A stretch of DNA of 39,843 nucleotides from assembly GCA_002722455.1 (NCBI GenBank), contig PBMB01000009.1, positions 4,676 to 44,518 on the forward strand. Direction: 5' to 3'. Shown piece by piece: positions 7,523 to 16,199 of this stretch. The stretch is from Chloroflexota bacterium. Its GTDB lineage: Bacteria > Chloroflexota > Dehalococcoidia > Lucifugimonadales > GCA-2722455. Made by a program: the position numbers and the translations under genes. The number at the start of each line of letters is the position of its first letter. Position 1 is the stretch's first letter. Under the pieces are notes generated by a model. That model did no database searches. It was not told the DNA's origin and saw only the letters and a list, made by a program, of their open reading frames with translations.

Positions 7523-9286
7523 ATGAACAAAAACGATAATTCCTCTAATCCAAACTCCACAATTGAAGAAAAAAGAAAACGTATTCGACATTCAACAGCT
7601 CATGTAATGGCAGATGTAGTAACCCAAATGTTTCCTGAGGCGAAATTGGCCATTGGTCCACCAACAAATGACGGCTTTTACTATGATTTTCTCATACCTA
7701 AACCATTCACAAATGAAGACTTAGAGAAAATAGAAAAAAAGATGGCAAAAGTAATAAATTCCAATTTTTCATTTGAATACCACGAATACACTAAAAAAGA
7801 AATAATTGAACAAAATAAAGATGAACCTCTCAAATTAGAAATAATTGATGGAATTCCAGAAAATGAAACTATATCAACATACAGCCATGGTAATTTTGAA
7901 GATTTATGTGCTGGGCCACATGTTGAATCAACAAAAGAAATCATAGCATTTAAATTATTGAATGTTGCAGGTGCGTATTGGAAAGGAGATGAAAGTCGTC
8001 CAATGCTTCAAAGAATCTATGGTACAGCATTTGAATCCCAAGATGCACTAGATACTCATCTCAGTAATCTTGAAGAAGCAAAAAAACGTGACCATAGAAA
8101 ACTAGGTAAAGAACTAGACCTATTTTCAATAGATGATCAAGTTGGATCAGGTTTGATAATTTGGCATCCAAATGGAGCAATAATCCGTACATTAATCGAA
8201 GATATGTGGAAAAAAGAACATTATCTCAGTAACTACAATCTTATATTCACCCCACATGTAGGAAAAGCTAACTTATGGGAAACAAGTGGACATTTAGAGT
8301 TCTTTAAAGAAAATATGTTTTCTGCTATAGAAATGGATAATGTTGATTACTATTTGAAACCCATGAATTGTCCATTCCATATTAAATATTATCAATCAGA
8401 TATTAGAAGTTATAGAGATTTACCTTTACGAACATCAGAAATAGGTACTGTATATCGTTACGAAAGAGCTGGTGTATTACATGGTTTATTGAGAGTAAGA
8501 GGCCTAACTCAAGATGATGCACATATCTTTTGTCGTCCTGATCAAGTAGAAGAAGAAATAAATGGTGTATTGGACCTAACTCTTAAAATAATGCATACAT
8601 TCGGCTTTAATGATTTTTCAATCAAAATATCTACTAAACCAACTAAAGCAGTTGGTGAAGACGAAAAATGGGAATTAGCAACTAATTCCCTGAAGAACAC
8701 ACTGGAAAAAAGAAATATAGAATATGAAATTGATGAAGGAGGAGGAGCATTTTATGGACCCAAGATAGATATCCATATAAAAGATGCTATCGGTCGTTTT
8801 TGGCAATGTACAACAGTACAATTTGACTTTAATTTACCTCACCGCTTTGGACTAACATATATAGATGACAATGGCAAAGAGAATCAGCCCTTTATGATTC
8901 ATCGTACTTTATTAGGCTCACTAGAACGATTTTTTGGAATATTAATTGAACATTATGCAGGAGCTTTCCCTACATGGCTCGCACCAATACAAGCAATGAT
9001 TATTCCTATTACAGATAAACACTACGAATATTGTAAGGAAATATCTGAAAAACTTTCTGCCAATAATATTCGAGTTAAATATGATACACGTAATGAACGA
9101 ATGAACTATAAAATTCGAGATGCTCAAAACAAAAAAATCCCATATATGATTATTGTAGGAGATAAAGAAATTGATACTAAATCTGGATCTTTGAGAAAAC
9201 GAACCGGGGAAAATATTGGAGTTCTCAGTATAGACGATATTCAAAATATGATTTTAGAAGACTCTTTACAAAACAATAATTCTTAA
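7523..9286 (+). CDS. thrS: Threonine-tRNA ligase lacking the N-terminal TGS domain
   Basis: ThrRS charges tRNA-Thr and edits mischarged Ser. The protein is 587 residues against about 640 for the usual bacterial enzyme. It begins directly at the N2 editing domain, whose zinc/editing residues are present: HSTAH (H23, H27) and CAGPH near residues 127-131. The class II core follows, with MNCPFH (zinc Cys), motif 2 (RYERAGVLHGLLRVRGLTQD) and motif 3 (FMIHRTLLGSLERF). A C-terminal anticodon-binding domain ends the protein. The missing part is the roughly 60-residue TGS (N1) domain. No in-frame extension rescues it, because the region upstream is only 54 bp to the aspS stop. An AAGGATT ribosome site precedes the ATG. 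Probably co-transcribed with aspS. Confidence 0.95.
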   Translation: MNKNDNSSNPNSTIEEKRKRIRHSTAHVMADVVTQMFPEAKLAIGPPTNDGFYYDFLIPKPFTNEDLEKIEKKMAKVINSNFSFEYHEYTKKEIIEQNKDEPLKLEIIDGIPENETISTYSHGNFEDLCAGPHVESTKEIIAFKLLNVAGAYWKGDESRPMLQRIYGTAFESQDALDTHLSNLEEAKKRDHRKLGKELDLFSIDDQVGSGLIIWHPNGAIIRTLIEDMWKKEHYLSNYNLIFTPHVGKANLWETSGHLEFFKENMFSAIEMDNVDYYLKPMNCPFHIKYYQSDIRSYRDLPLRTSEIGTVYRYERAGVLHGLLRVRGLTQDDAHIFCRPDQVEEEINGVLDLTLKIMHTFGFNDFSIKISTKPTKAVGEDEKWELATNSLKNTLEKRNIEYEIDEGGGAFYGPKIDIHIKDAIGRFWQCTTVQFDFNLPHRFGLTYIDDNGKENQPFMIHRTLLGSLERFFGILIEHYAGAFPTWLAPIQAMIIPITDKHYEYCKEISEKLSANNIRVKYDTRNERMNYKIRDAQNKKIPYMIIVGDKEIDTKSGSLRKRTGENIGVLSIDDIQNMILEDSLQNNNS

Positions 9287-9398
9287 AAAATCTAAGCAGT
9301 ATCGAAAATTTAAAAAACTACTTCTATAACAAATAAAATTACAGCCCATTATTATATTGAAATCCTTCCTCTAGAAATAGGTTATCTGAAACAAAATA

Positions 9399-9407
9399 TG
9401 TTATACT
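9399..9407 (+). promoter_or_regulatory. Predicted extended -10 promoter for infC-rpmI-rplT
   Basis: TG at 9399-9400, one base, then TATACT (9402-9407) forms an extended -10 element. No good -35 lies 17 bp upstream, which extended -10 promoters do not need. The expected start near 9414 leaves a leader of about 40 nt before the infC start proposed at 9454. Confidence 0.5.
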
Positions 9408-9453
9408 CTATTTCTAAGTTAAATTCACTAATTCAATAGCTGAGGTATAGTCA

Positions 9454-10023
9454 ATCCTTAAGGAATACAGGGTAAATAAATCAATAAGATCCCCGAAAGT
9501 TCGACTAATACAAAAAGATGGAACTCCAGTGGGAGTAGTAGGAATTCAGGAAGCACTACAAATGGCTCAATCTGAAGGACTTGATTTAGTTGAAGTATCT
9601 TCTTCATCTACACCCCCCGTTTGTCGAATTTTAGATTATGGAAAATTTAAATACCAACAAACCAGAAAAGGAAGAACTGCACGTAAAGAAAACCGTATAC
9701 ATATAAAATTCGACAAAACACGTGAGGTTCGGCTAAAGCCAAGAATTGGAGAACATGATAGAATTTCTAAAGTGAAGATGGTTGAAAGGTTGTTAGCTGA
9801 AGGTTCGAAAGTTAAAATTGTCGTAAGGTTCCGGGGAAGAGAAATTACTCATCCAGAATTTGGAATGACATTACTGAAGTCAGTTGCAGATGATTTAACA
9901 GGAAAAGCAAGACTTGAAAAAGTCCCAGCTTTCGAAGGAAGATCCATCAGTATGACTCTAGCACCTGAAAAAAGTATAATTACGAAAGGGAACACTCAAA
10001 ATGCCAAAACTGAAAACACATAA
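9454..10023 (+). CDS. infC: Translation initiation factor IF-3, AUC start
   Basis: IF-3 binds the 30S subunit, prevents 50S joining and checks the start codon. The conserved N-terminal domain runs [21 protein letters not shown] into [22 protein letters not shown] and [15 protein letters not shown]; the linker and C-terminal domain follow (KEIRLKP-like [18 protein letters not shown]). The first ordinary start in frame (GTG 9529) would cut off 25 conserved residues, and a stop lies at 9448-9450. The only fitting start is ATC at 9454, with GAGGT at 9442-9446 and a 7-nt spacing. This gives 189 residues. Rare AUU/AUC starts are typical of infC and allow IF-3 to repress itself. The 3' end overlaps rpmI by 23 nt. 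Confidence 0.93.
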   Translation: MLKEYRVNKSIRSPKVRLIQKDGTPVGVVGIQEALQMAQSEGLDLVEVSSSSTPPVCRILDYGKFKYQQTRKGRTARKENRIHIKFDKTREVRLKPRIGEHDRISKVKMVERLLAEGSKVKIVVRFRGREITHPEFGMTLLKSVADDLTGKARLEKVPAFEGRSISMTLAPEKSIITKGNTQNAKTENT

Positions 10024-10192
10024 AGGTGCTGCAGCTAGATTTCGTAAAACAGGTACCGGCAAAATTGTTCGTATGAAAGGCCATCGAAGTCATCTGAGAC
10101 GAAAGAAAGCAAACAGAACTAAAAGATTATTTGGAAAAACAATTCAAGTCAGTAATTCTGATACGAAAATGTTAAAAAGATTACTAGGATAA
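10001..10192 (+). CDS. rpmI: Ribosomal protein bL35
   Basis: bL35 is a small, strongly basic protein of the large ribosomal subunit. The 63 residues match the family length. The recognisable N-terminus is [22 protein letters not shown], followed by the [11 protein letters not shown] stretch. The ATG lies inside the last codons of infC (23-nt overlap, another frame), so its translation is probably coupled to IF-3. An AAAGGGAAC-type ribosome site lies within the infC coding sequence. The gene order infC-rpmI-rplT is the standard bacterial one. Confidence 0.97.
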   Translation: MPKLKTHKGAAARFRKTGTGKIVRMKGHRSHLRRKKANRTKRLFGKTIQVSNSDTKMLKRLLG

Positions 10193-10198
10193 ATAAAA

Positions 10199-10558
10199 AT
10201 GACTCGTGTAAAAACTGGTGTAATTAAACACCGTAAACATAAAAAAGTTTTAGCTCAAACTAAAGGTCACCAAGGAGTTAGGCATACCCTGTTTAGAAGA
10301 GCAAATGAATCATTACTACATGCACTAAGATATTCATACCTTCACCGTAAACGCAAAAAAAATGATATGCGTAAACTCTGGCAAATTAGAATTAATGCTG
10401 CTTCAAGACAAAATGGACTGTCATATAGTAAATTAATTCATGGCATGAAAAAACTCAATATTAATATTAATCGAAAGTTACTAGCTGATTTAGCAACAAA
10501 CGAGCCTACTATATTTAATTCAATAGTAGAACTTGTAAAAGAAAAATCTGCAGCATAA
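10199..10558 (+). CDS. rplT: Ribosomal protein bL20
   Basis: bL20 binds 23S rRNA early in 50S assembly and, in several bacteria, represses its own operon. The 119 residues match the family. Recognisable segments are MTRVKTGVIKHRKHKKVL, the TKGHQGVRHTLFRRANE region, the LHRKRKKNDMRKLWQIRINAA stretch (in part) and the C-terminal LSYSKLIHGMKKLNI. It starts 6 bp after rpmI. It ends only 8 bp from the end of the convergent SCO gene; no clear hairpin terminator separates them, only a short TAATAATATTA run. Confidence 0.97.
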   Translation: MTRVKTGVIKHRKHKKVLAQTKGHQGVRHTLFRRANESLLHALRYSYLHRKRKKNDMRKLWQIRINAASRQNGLSYSKLIHGMKKLNININRKLLADLATNEPTIFNSIVELVKEKSAA

Positions 10559-10566
10559 TAATATTA

Positions 10567-11163
10567 CTATTTTCTCTTAATCATCAATTCTACATCATGT
10601 AGAACATGCATCGCATCAAATGGCAAGGTATATAAAATATGCGTATTGCCTTCTGGACCTAATATATATAATGGAGCAGAGTGTACTACTTCCTCGTTAT
10701 CAGAAATTCCTGGTACAGATCTTTTGAAATTAGAGACATAATAATAATCTAAAACTTCTAATAACTCTTCTTGCTTCCCTGTTAGATAAACCCATGAATC
10801 AGCTTTAGAAATAGAACTTAAATATCTATTTACTGTAACTTGATTATCAATTTCAGAATCTACACTAATAATTAAAAATACAACATCATTTCCAAGGGTG
10901 TTTTTAGAATCAATTTGCAGCAGTAAATTGGTCATATCAGGGCATATATCTGAACAGGTAGAATATAAAAACGTCATTAATATAATCTTGCCGGAAAAAT
11001 CATCAAGGCTTTTTAGGTCACCATTTTGATCATATAATGAAAAACTAAATGGTGATTTCGATTCTATAGAACGACCAAGGTATGCTTCATCTGTAAAGCA
11101 CGAAGTAAAAATAAAAATTCCTACTACAATAGAAAATATTAGCGATATGTAATATTTATACAA
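10567..11163 (-). CDS. SCO1/SenC/PrrC-type copper chaperone lipoprotein
   Basis: SCO proteins deliver copper to the CuA site of cytochrome oxidase subunit II through a thioredoxin-like fold. The copper ligands are visible: CSDICP (CxxxCP) and a conserved His in VVHSAPLYILGPEG. A longer frame opens at TTG 11217, but it overlaps the upstream gene by 29 nt and has no ribosome site. I prefer TTG at 11163, with AGGGTG about 10 nt upstream. It gives 198 residues starting MYKYYISLIFSIVVGIFIF and then TSC, a plausible lipoprotein signal. Position at the end of the oxidase cluster fits its role. The start is uncertain; the family assignment is not. Confidence 0.88.
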   Translation of the reverse strand: MYKYYISLIFSIVVGIFIFTSCFTDEAYLGRSIESKSPFSFSLYDQNGDLKSLDDFSGKIILMTFLYSTCSDICPDMTNLLLQIDSKNTLGNDVVFLIISVDSEIDNQVTVNRYLSSISKADSWVYLTGKQEELLEVLDYYYVSNFKRSVPGISDNEEVVHSAPLYILGPEGNTHILYTLPFDAMHVLHDVELMIKRK

Positions 11164-11188
11164 AAATGTTAGGCACCCTGAAATCTTA

Positions 11189-11410
11189 TTATTTTTCACC
11201 AATATATTTTTGAGCAACTACAGCAAGTGCTGGTATTAATACAACTAGTAAAGTCCCAATAATCACAACACCCCACGGTTCAGAAGCACCATGAAAAGTA
11301 AAATGTTCGAATACCATAAAGAGTATTCCTAAAATTCCAGCTACGATAACAAAGATTACAATAGCCATTAATGGGAATAAAAGATTTGTAACAAATTTAT
11401 TGTTTTCCAT
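11189..11410 (-). CDS. Small two-helix membrane protein of the oxidase cluster
   Basis: This 73-residue protein is not one I can name. It has two hydrophobic helices (about residues 10-34 and 45-66) joined by a short loop with FEHFTFHGASEPWG, which contains two His. An AAGGTG ribosome site lies 7 nt before the ATG. It sits between ctaG and the SCO gene on the same strand, 44 bp after ctaG. By context it is probably a small accessory or structural subunit of the caa3 oxidase, or an assembly helper. Small oxidase subunits diverge so fast that sequence alone does not settle this. Confidence 0.7.
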   Translation of the reverse strand: MENNKFVTNLLFPLMAIVIFVIVAGILGILFMVFEHFTFHGASEPWGVVIIGTLLVVLIPALAVVAQKYIGEK

Positions 11411-11454
11411 AAATCACCTTACTTAGTAAAGTTTACCAATACAAAATGTATAAA

Positions 11455-12249
11455 TCAAACCCTATTTCCTTCCATTTTAGCCCAATTAAAGAAAGTAATA
11501 ATAAATAATGTCAAAAATATGAATCCACCAGATATTTTCATGAATATCCCACCGATAATCTGATCTTGTAAAGGTGTTATAACTGTTACGGGAGAATTAA
11601 GATATCCTGAATATAGTACTACTTCTGAAAAAGTAATGGGACCAAATACAATGATTTGTCCTACAGATAAGAAAAATAAATACATCATTTTTAATGGTGG
11701 TGCGAGTATAGAGATTTGTTTGAATGGACTTAACAAAGGTATCCACATTAAAAATGCAGTTGAAAAGAATAGAGCATGTTCCAAAAAATGTATTAGATGG
11801 ATATCTAATGCCATATTATATAGTACAGGGAAATGCCACAAAGAATAAACCAAATTAAAAAGAAAGAATGCAACTAATGGATTAACGAAAACAAGAATAA
11901 CACGAGAAAGTAACCTATTCTTAAATAAAATATCTAGCATATTGTTTGGTAATCCTGCCAAAATCAGAGGAGGTGCTACTATAGTTAACACTACATGTTG
12001 AAACATATGACCACTAAATAAATAATGTTCACTAATTTCATGTATAGGCCCAACAGTTACAAGAAAAATAACTAACATACCACTAGTAAATTTTAATATT
12101 AGGTTGTGATTATTTTCTGACTTAGACCTAGGTAACATTTTAAACAGATAAAATCCTTGTATTGCAACAATAGCAATCAGAATTTCAGCATGAAAATAAA
12201 AAAACTTATTTGAAAAATCGTTAGCAAATATACTATTTAGTATATCCAT
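11455..12249 (-). CDS. ctaG: caa3-type oxidase assembly factor, CtaG (Bacillus-type) family
   Basis: CtaG of this family is a polytopic membrane protein needed for active caa3 oxidase, probably for CuA/copper insertion. It is unrelated to the Cox11-type CtaG of proteobacteria. The 264 residues contain about seven membrane helices and the family's conserved stretches: HEISEHYLFSGHMFQHVVLTIVAPPLILAG (in part; several His on one helix face), HFLEHALFFSTAFLMWIPL, and FLSVGQIIVFGPITFS. The length is typical (260-300). It lies 16 bp after coxIV on the same strand. Confidence 0.88.
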   Translation of the reverse strand: MDILNSIFANDFSNKFFYFHAEILIAIVAIQGFYLFKMLPRSKSENNHNLILKFTSGMLVIFLVTVGPIHEISEHYLFSGHMFQHVVLTIVAPPLILAGLPNNMLDILFKNRLLSRVILVFVNPLVAFFLFNLVYSLWHFPVLYNMALDIHLIHFLEHALFFSTAFLMWIPLLSPFKQISILAPPLKMMYLFFLSVGQIIVFGPITFSEVVLYSGYLNSPVTVITPLQDQIIGGIFMKISGGFIFLTLFIITFFNWAKMEGNRV

Positions 12250-12265
12250 GTTTTATCACTAATGT

Positions 12266-12565
12266 TTAGTTAAACATTCCAAACAAAGTCATTAATGCAA
12301 GGGTAACTAATGAAGCTAAAACAAGACCGGTAATAAAAAAGATACTAAACAAACGAGAATCATATCGTAAATGCATATAAAACATCCCAACTAATGCAAA
12401 TTTAAATGCAGAAAGTATAAATAATATAGGTATAATACCTTTCCCTAAACTTTCAACATAGAAAATCCCTACCTCAATAGCCGTAAGTACTACTAGAGCA
12501 GATGCAACCATCAGGTACTTACGAGGCGATGGGTGGGCAGAATGGGTTTTATCCATATCACTCAT
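12266..12565 (-). CDS. ctaF: Cytochrome c oxidase subunit IV (prokaryotic type)
   Basis: Small structural subunit of the terminal oxidase. A longer frame starts at 12643, but it overlaps coxIII. The ATG at 12565 has a clean GGAG ribosome site 8-9 nt upstream and lies 23 bp after the coxIII stop, so I take it as the start (99 residues). Three membrane helices can be read (about 17-36, 40-60, 70-95). The segment FALVGMFYMHLRYDSRLFS is typical of the COX4_pro family, with its conserved MHL. The polar N-terminus MSDMDKTHSAHPSPRKY is cytoplasmic by charge. Confidence 0.85.
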   Translation of the reverse strand: MSDMDKTHSAHPSPRKYLMVASALVVLTAIEVGIFYVESLGKGIIPILFILSAFKFALVGMFYMHLRYDSRLFSIFFITGLVLASLVTLALMTLFGMFN

Positions 12566-12588
12566 ATAATAACTCCAATACAAAAATC

Positions 12589-13206
12589 TTAAATACCTGG
12601 GAAAACTCCCAATAAATAGACGACTGTAAATATTACAATCCATACTACATCAACAAAATGCCAATAAAGAGCTGCTAAATCAACATCCAAATGCCTTTCA
12701 GGAGTAACTCCACCACGTAATGAAAAAAAGTACAGTGACAGTAACCATATTATACCAAGTGTAACGTGAGCTCCATGGAATCCAGTTAACACAAAAAAGG
12801 TAGATCCAAATAAATTTGTTTTAGGAGTTAAACCATGCAAAACAAAATCCCTAAACTCAAAAACTTGAAATCCAATAAAAGTCATTCCCAAAAAAGCAGT
12901 GGACAAAATCCATATTTGGAAATTTTTTATTTGCCCACGTACCAAAGCTGAATAAGCTAAAACCATACTCATACTACTCATCAAAAGTACAAATGTACTT
13001 ACAGATGTAACTGGAATACTAAATACGTCTTCAGGTACTGGCCCTCCTCCAACAATTTGTCCACTATATATTACATAAGTAGCAATTAAAGCAGCAAAAA
13101 ACATACAATCTGAGCCTAGAAACGCCCACATCAACATTTTTCTGTTATTTAATCCAGTCGTTGTATGTTCTTCGTGTTCACTATGTGTAGTATTAAGATT
13201 AGCCAT
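12589..13206 (-). CDS. ctaE: Cytochrome c oxidase subunit III
   Basis: Subunit III stabilises the oxidase and supports proton uptake. This is the short five-helix bacterial form (205 residues) that lacks the first two helices of the mitochondrial type. Family marks are MLMWAFLGSDCMFFAALIATYV, LTGFHGAHVTLGIIW with the conserved HG-H, and the end ALYWHFVDVVWIVIFTVVYL. The N-terminal tail is hydrophilic and His/Glu-rich (HSEHEEHTTTG). An AGGAAAGAGG ribosome site precedes the ATG, 12 bp after the coxI stop. Confidence 0.95.
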   Translation of the reverse strand: MANLNTTHSEHEEHTTTGLNNRKMLMWAFLGSDCMFFAALIATYVIYSGQIVGGGPVPEDVFSIPVTSVSTFVLLMSSMSMVLAYSALVRGQIKNFQIWILSTAFLGMTFIGFQVFEFRDFVLHGLTPKTNLFGSTFFVLTGFHGAHVTLGIIWLLSLYFFSLRGGVTPERHLDVDLAALYWHFVDVVWIVIFTVVYLLGVFPGI

Positions 13207-13218
13207 AAATCCTCTTTC

Positions 13219-15075
13219 CTAATGATGACCTGAAACATCGGGGTCATTAACAGGTTCAAATGACCATGCATAAATAGAAATCATAATAATCATTCCACCT
13301 ACAACAGCAGCGAGCAACCCCAACATAGAATCTAATAAATATACTAATCCAAATCCACCAATAAGCATCCCTAGAGAAGCAAATGCTGGCCAATACGATG
13401 GTTGAGGTAAGTGAATATCACCAGTTGGTTCTCTCAGGTTTAATTCTATTTCAGATGTATCTCCACTACGCTTTTTCTCCCAGAAATCATCTCTAGATTT
13501 TACTATAGGTATTTCTACAAAATTATATTCAGGCACAGGAGAAGGAATAGACCATTCTAAAGTACGACCATCCCATGGATCAGAATCTGCTTTTTCTCCC
13601 TTACGCCAAGACCTTGTAACATTATGAAGGAAAAGTAACACAGCTGCTATAATAAAGAAAACTCCTAATGTAGCTACTAAATTCCATAAATCCCATCCCA
13701 TTTCAGATGAATATGTATATGTCCTTCTAGGCATACCATCTAATCCTAAAAAGTGCATTGGGAAAAACGTAATATTCATACCAACAAAAAGTAACAGAAA
13801 ACTAATTCTACCTGACAATTCATTCATTAGACGGCCAGTTACTTTAGGGAACCAATAATGAATACCTGCAAATATAGCAAATAAACTACCACCAAAAAGA
13901 ACATAGTGTATATGAGCAACAATAAAATAGGTATCTTGTTGTTGTGCATCTGAAGCAGCAGATGAATGCATGGTTCCACTCAAACCACCTATAACAAATA
14001 ACACTATAAATCCTATGGAATAGAGCATCGGTGATTTTAAATCAATTGAACCTTTCCACAAAGTTGCAATCCAATTAAAGATTTTCACGCCTGTAGGAAT
14101 TGCAATAAGCATTGTAGTTATTGCAAAAATGGAATTTGCAATTGGTCCGAGTCCAACTGTAAACATATGATGACTCCATACCATCCATCCCAAAAAACCA
14201 ATAATCACACCAGACAAAACTACTACATTGTACCCAAAAATAGGTTTTCGAGAAAAAGTAGGTATGATTTCAGAAATAATACCCATGGCAGGTAAAATAA
14301 GGATATAAACTTCAGGATGACCAAAAACCCAAAAAAGATGCTGCCAAAGTAATGGATCCCCACCACCTGAAGTAACAAAAAATACAGTCCCAAAAGTACG
14401 ATCAAACATCAATTCAATTAAAGCAACAGTAATTACAGGGAATGCCAGAACCAATAATATAGAAGTAATTAAAGTCATCCACGTGAAAATCGGCATCCTC
14501 ATTAAAGTCATACCAGGTGCACGCATATTTACTATAGTAACGATAAAATTAAATGCCGCTGCCAAAGAAGCGACACCCAAAACTTGAAGTCCAACAATCC
14601 AAAAATCTATACCATGTCCTAAATTAAATATCTTCCCAGTAATAGGAGCATATCCAAACCAGCCAGCATTAGGAGCTCCTCCTAAAACCCAACTCATTTT
14701 CAAAATAATTGCCCCTGCTAGGAAGGTCCAAAAACTAAATGCATTCAACCTTGGAAATGCAACATCGCGGGCGCCAATTTGCAAAGGAATTACAAAATTA
14801 AAAAATGCTGCTCCTAAAGGCATGATTGCCAAAAAAATCATAGTTGTGCCATGCATGGTAAATAGCTGGTTATAAACCTCTGGCGCAACTAAAGTATTAT
14901 TTGGAATTGCCAATTGAAGTCTAATTAATAATGCCTCTACTCCTCCTGTAAGAAACAAAATGAAGGCAGTCGTACCATATAGTACTCCAATTTTTTTATG
15001 ATCTATAGTAGTAAGCCAGCCCCAAATTCCAACAGGTTTCAAAGGTCTTACCACAGGGAAAGGTATACTTACCAT
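13219..15075 (-). CDS. ctaD: Cytochrome c oxidase subunit I (caa3 type, A1 family)
   Basis: Catalytic subunit: reduces O2 to water at the heme a3-CuB site and pumps protons. Visible ligands: low-spin heme H75 (MHGTTMIF) and H390; heme a3 H388 (AHIHYVLFGG); CuB H253, H302, H303. Y257 in HPEVY is placed for the His-Tyr crosslink. E255 in HPEVY, D104 (RDVAFPRLN) and K331 (PTGVKIFNW) are the D- and K-channel residues of A1-type pumps. The 618 residues include two C-terminal helices after a hydrophilic segment (about 480-560), an extension common in subunit I of caa3 oxidases. It lies between coxII and coxIII in one operon. Confidence 0.97.
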   Translation of the reverse strand: MVSIPFPVVRPLKPVGIWGWLTTIDHKKIGVLYGTTAFILFLTGGVEALLIRLQLAIPNNTLVAPEVYNQLFTMHGTTMIFLAIMPLGAAFFNFVIPLQIGARDVAFPRLNAFSFWTFLAGAIILKMSWVLGGAPNAGWFGYAPITGKIFNLGHGIDFWIVGLQVLGVASLAAAFNFIVTIVNMRAPGMTLMRMPIFTWMTLITSILLVLAFPVITVALIELMFDRTFGTVFFVTSGGGDPLLWQHLFWVFGHPEVYILILPAMGIISEIIPTFSRKPIFGYNVVVLSGVIIGFLGWMVWSHHMFTVGLGPIANSIFAITTMLIAIPTGVKIFNWIATLWKGSIDLKSPMLYSIGFIVLFVIGGLSGTMHSSAASDAQQQDTYFIVAHIHYVLFGGSLFAIFAGIHYWFPKVTGRLMNELSGRISFLLLFVGMNITFFPMHFLGLDGMPRRTYTYSSEMGWDLWNLVATLGVFFIIAAVLLFLHNVTRSWRKGEKADSDPWDGRTLEWSIPSPVPEYNFVEIPIVKSRDDFWEKKRSGDTSEIELNLREPTGDIHLPQPSYWPAFASLGMLIGGFGLVYLLDSMLGLLAAVVGGMIIMISIYAWSFEPVNDPDVSGHH

Positions 15076-15140
15076 CTGTATATTCTCCTTTTAAAATCAA
15101 TTAACTCAGTTATCAGAGTATTCATAAAACCTCATAATAT

Positions 15141-16199
15141 TTATTTAAGTGTCTGTAAGTATGCAACTAGTGCAGATATTTCTGGATCATTTAATTTTTT
15201 AGTTTCATCAGTATATACTGTAGCTTGTCGAGCCATTTTATTACCAGGTTTAATACTTTCTGGATCTTCAAGCCATTTACGTAAATTGTCCTGGGTATTG
15301 TCTAAAATACCAGCTGCTAATTGTGTTCTACTTGCAACATGTGTTAAATCAGGCCCAACATTTGAACGTGCCTTAGTACCCATAACCTTATGACAAGCGT
15401 AACATTGTTTTTCTCCTTCAAAAAGTTTTTTGCCTTCTAATGCCAAAGGTTCTGCCGGAATCGAAGCTTCAGTAGCTTGCAACTTCATCCATTCATTAAA
15501 TTCCTCTCGAGAATCTGCATAAACTCGAAAACTCATTAACGCATGTGCAATACCACAAAATTCTGCACATTGAGCATAAAATTCTCCCTCAATATCAGAT
15601 TGAATCCACATTGTATTTACGTGATTGGGAACTATATCAAGCTTACCAGCTATATTAGGAATCCAAAAACTATGCAAAACATCTCTAGATGTCAATTTTA
15701 TATTAACTACTTCATCTACAGGAATACGCATTTCATTAGAAGTCATTACTTCTAAATCAGGATTAGAGGGGTCTTTATATGTGAAATTCCAAAACCACTG
15801 AGCTGCCTCTACAGTTACTTCCAAACATCCTTCTTCATATGTACATGGAGAATTAGCATTATCAAATATAGTGATTACTGTTGGAATCGCTACAAAAACC
15901 AGAATTATCGCAGGCAAAATTGTCCAGGCTATTTCCAATTTAGTGTTCCCGTGAATTTGTTCAGGATCTTTATCATCTACCTTACGTCGATACCTGAAAA
16001 CTGCCCAGAATAAAATAGCTGTTACTATAACAAAAACAAATACAGCCGCTGCAAGAATCCAATAGAAAAGTGTTAACTGTGACTCTGCAACTGGACCAGC
16101 AACATTAAAAGTAGACTGTGGATGATCAGGAGTGCATCCCAAAATAAAAATAAAGGAAATAATCGCTACAGGAAGTAATCTAAAAAATACTTTACTGAT
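15141..16199 (-). CDS. ctaC: Cytochrome c oxidase subunit II with fused cytochrome c domain
   Basis: Subunit II takes electrons from cytochrome c to CuA. Counting from the start proposed here, CuA ligands are H176, C211, E213, C215, H219 and M222 (QCAEFCGIAHALM). Two membrane helices precede them (about 40-70 and 90-113). A C-terminal cytochrome c domain has C266-YA-C269-H270 and a likely Met ligand in PGNKMARQ, which makes this a caa3 oxidase. The first ordinary start is a TTG at 16142, inside the lipobox. The frame stays open upstream, coding ISKVFFRLLPVAIISFIFIL then GC, a lipoprotein signal with Cys22. The only start-like codons there are ATC 16199 or ATT 16202, just after AGGAGG. I use ATC (352 residues). 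Confidence 0.93.
   Translation of the reverse strand: MSKVFFRLLPVAIISFIFILGCTPDHPQSTFNVAGPVAESQLTLFYWILAAAVFVFVIVTAILFWAVFRYRRKVDDKDPEQIHGNTKLEIAWTILPAIILVFVAIPTVITIFDNANSPCTYEEGCLEVTVEAAQWFWNFTYKDPSNPDLEVMTSNEMRIPVDEVVNIKLTSRDVLHSFWIPNIAGKLDIVPNHVNTMWIQSDIEGEFYAQCAEFCGIAHALMSFRVYADSREEFNEWMKLQATEASIPAEPLALEGKKLFEGEKQCYACHKVMGTKARSNVGPDLTHVASRTQLAAGILDNTQDNLRKWLEDPESIKPGNKMARQATVYTDETKKLNDPEISALVAYLQTLK

Noticed and set aside
12566-12643. Longer coxIV N-terminus beginning at 12643
   Set aside because: It overlaps coxIII, has no ribosome site and is not family-like; ATG 12565 with GGAG is better.
14998-15393. Plus-strand frame of 131 residues across coxI/coxII
   Set aside because: Antisense shadow of conserved oxidase genes, without a ribosome site.
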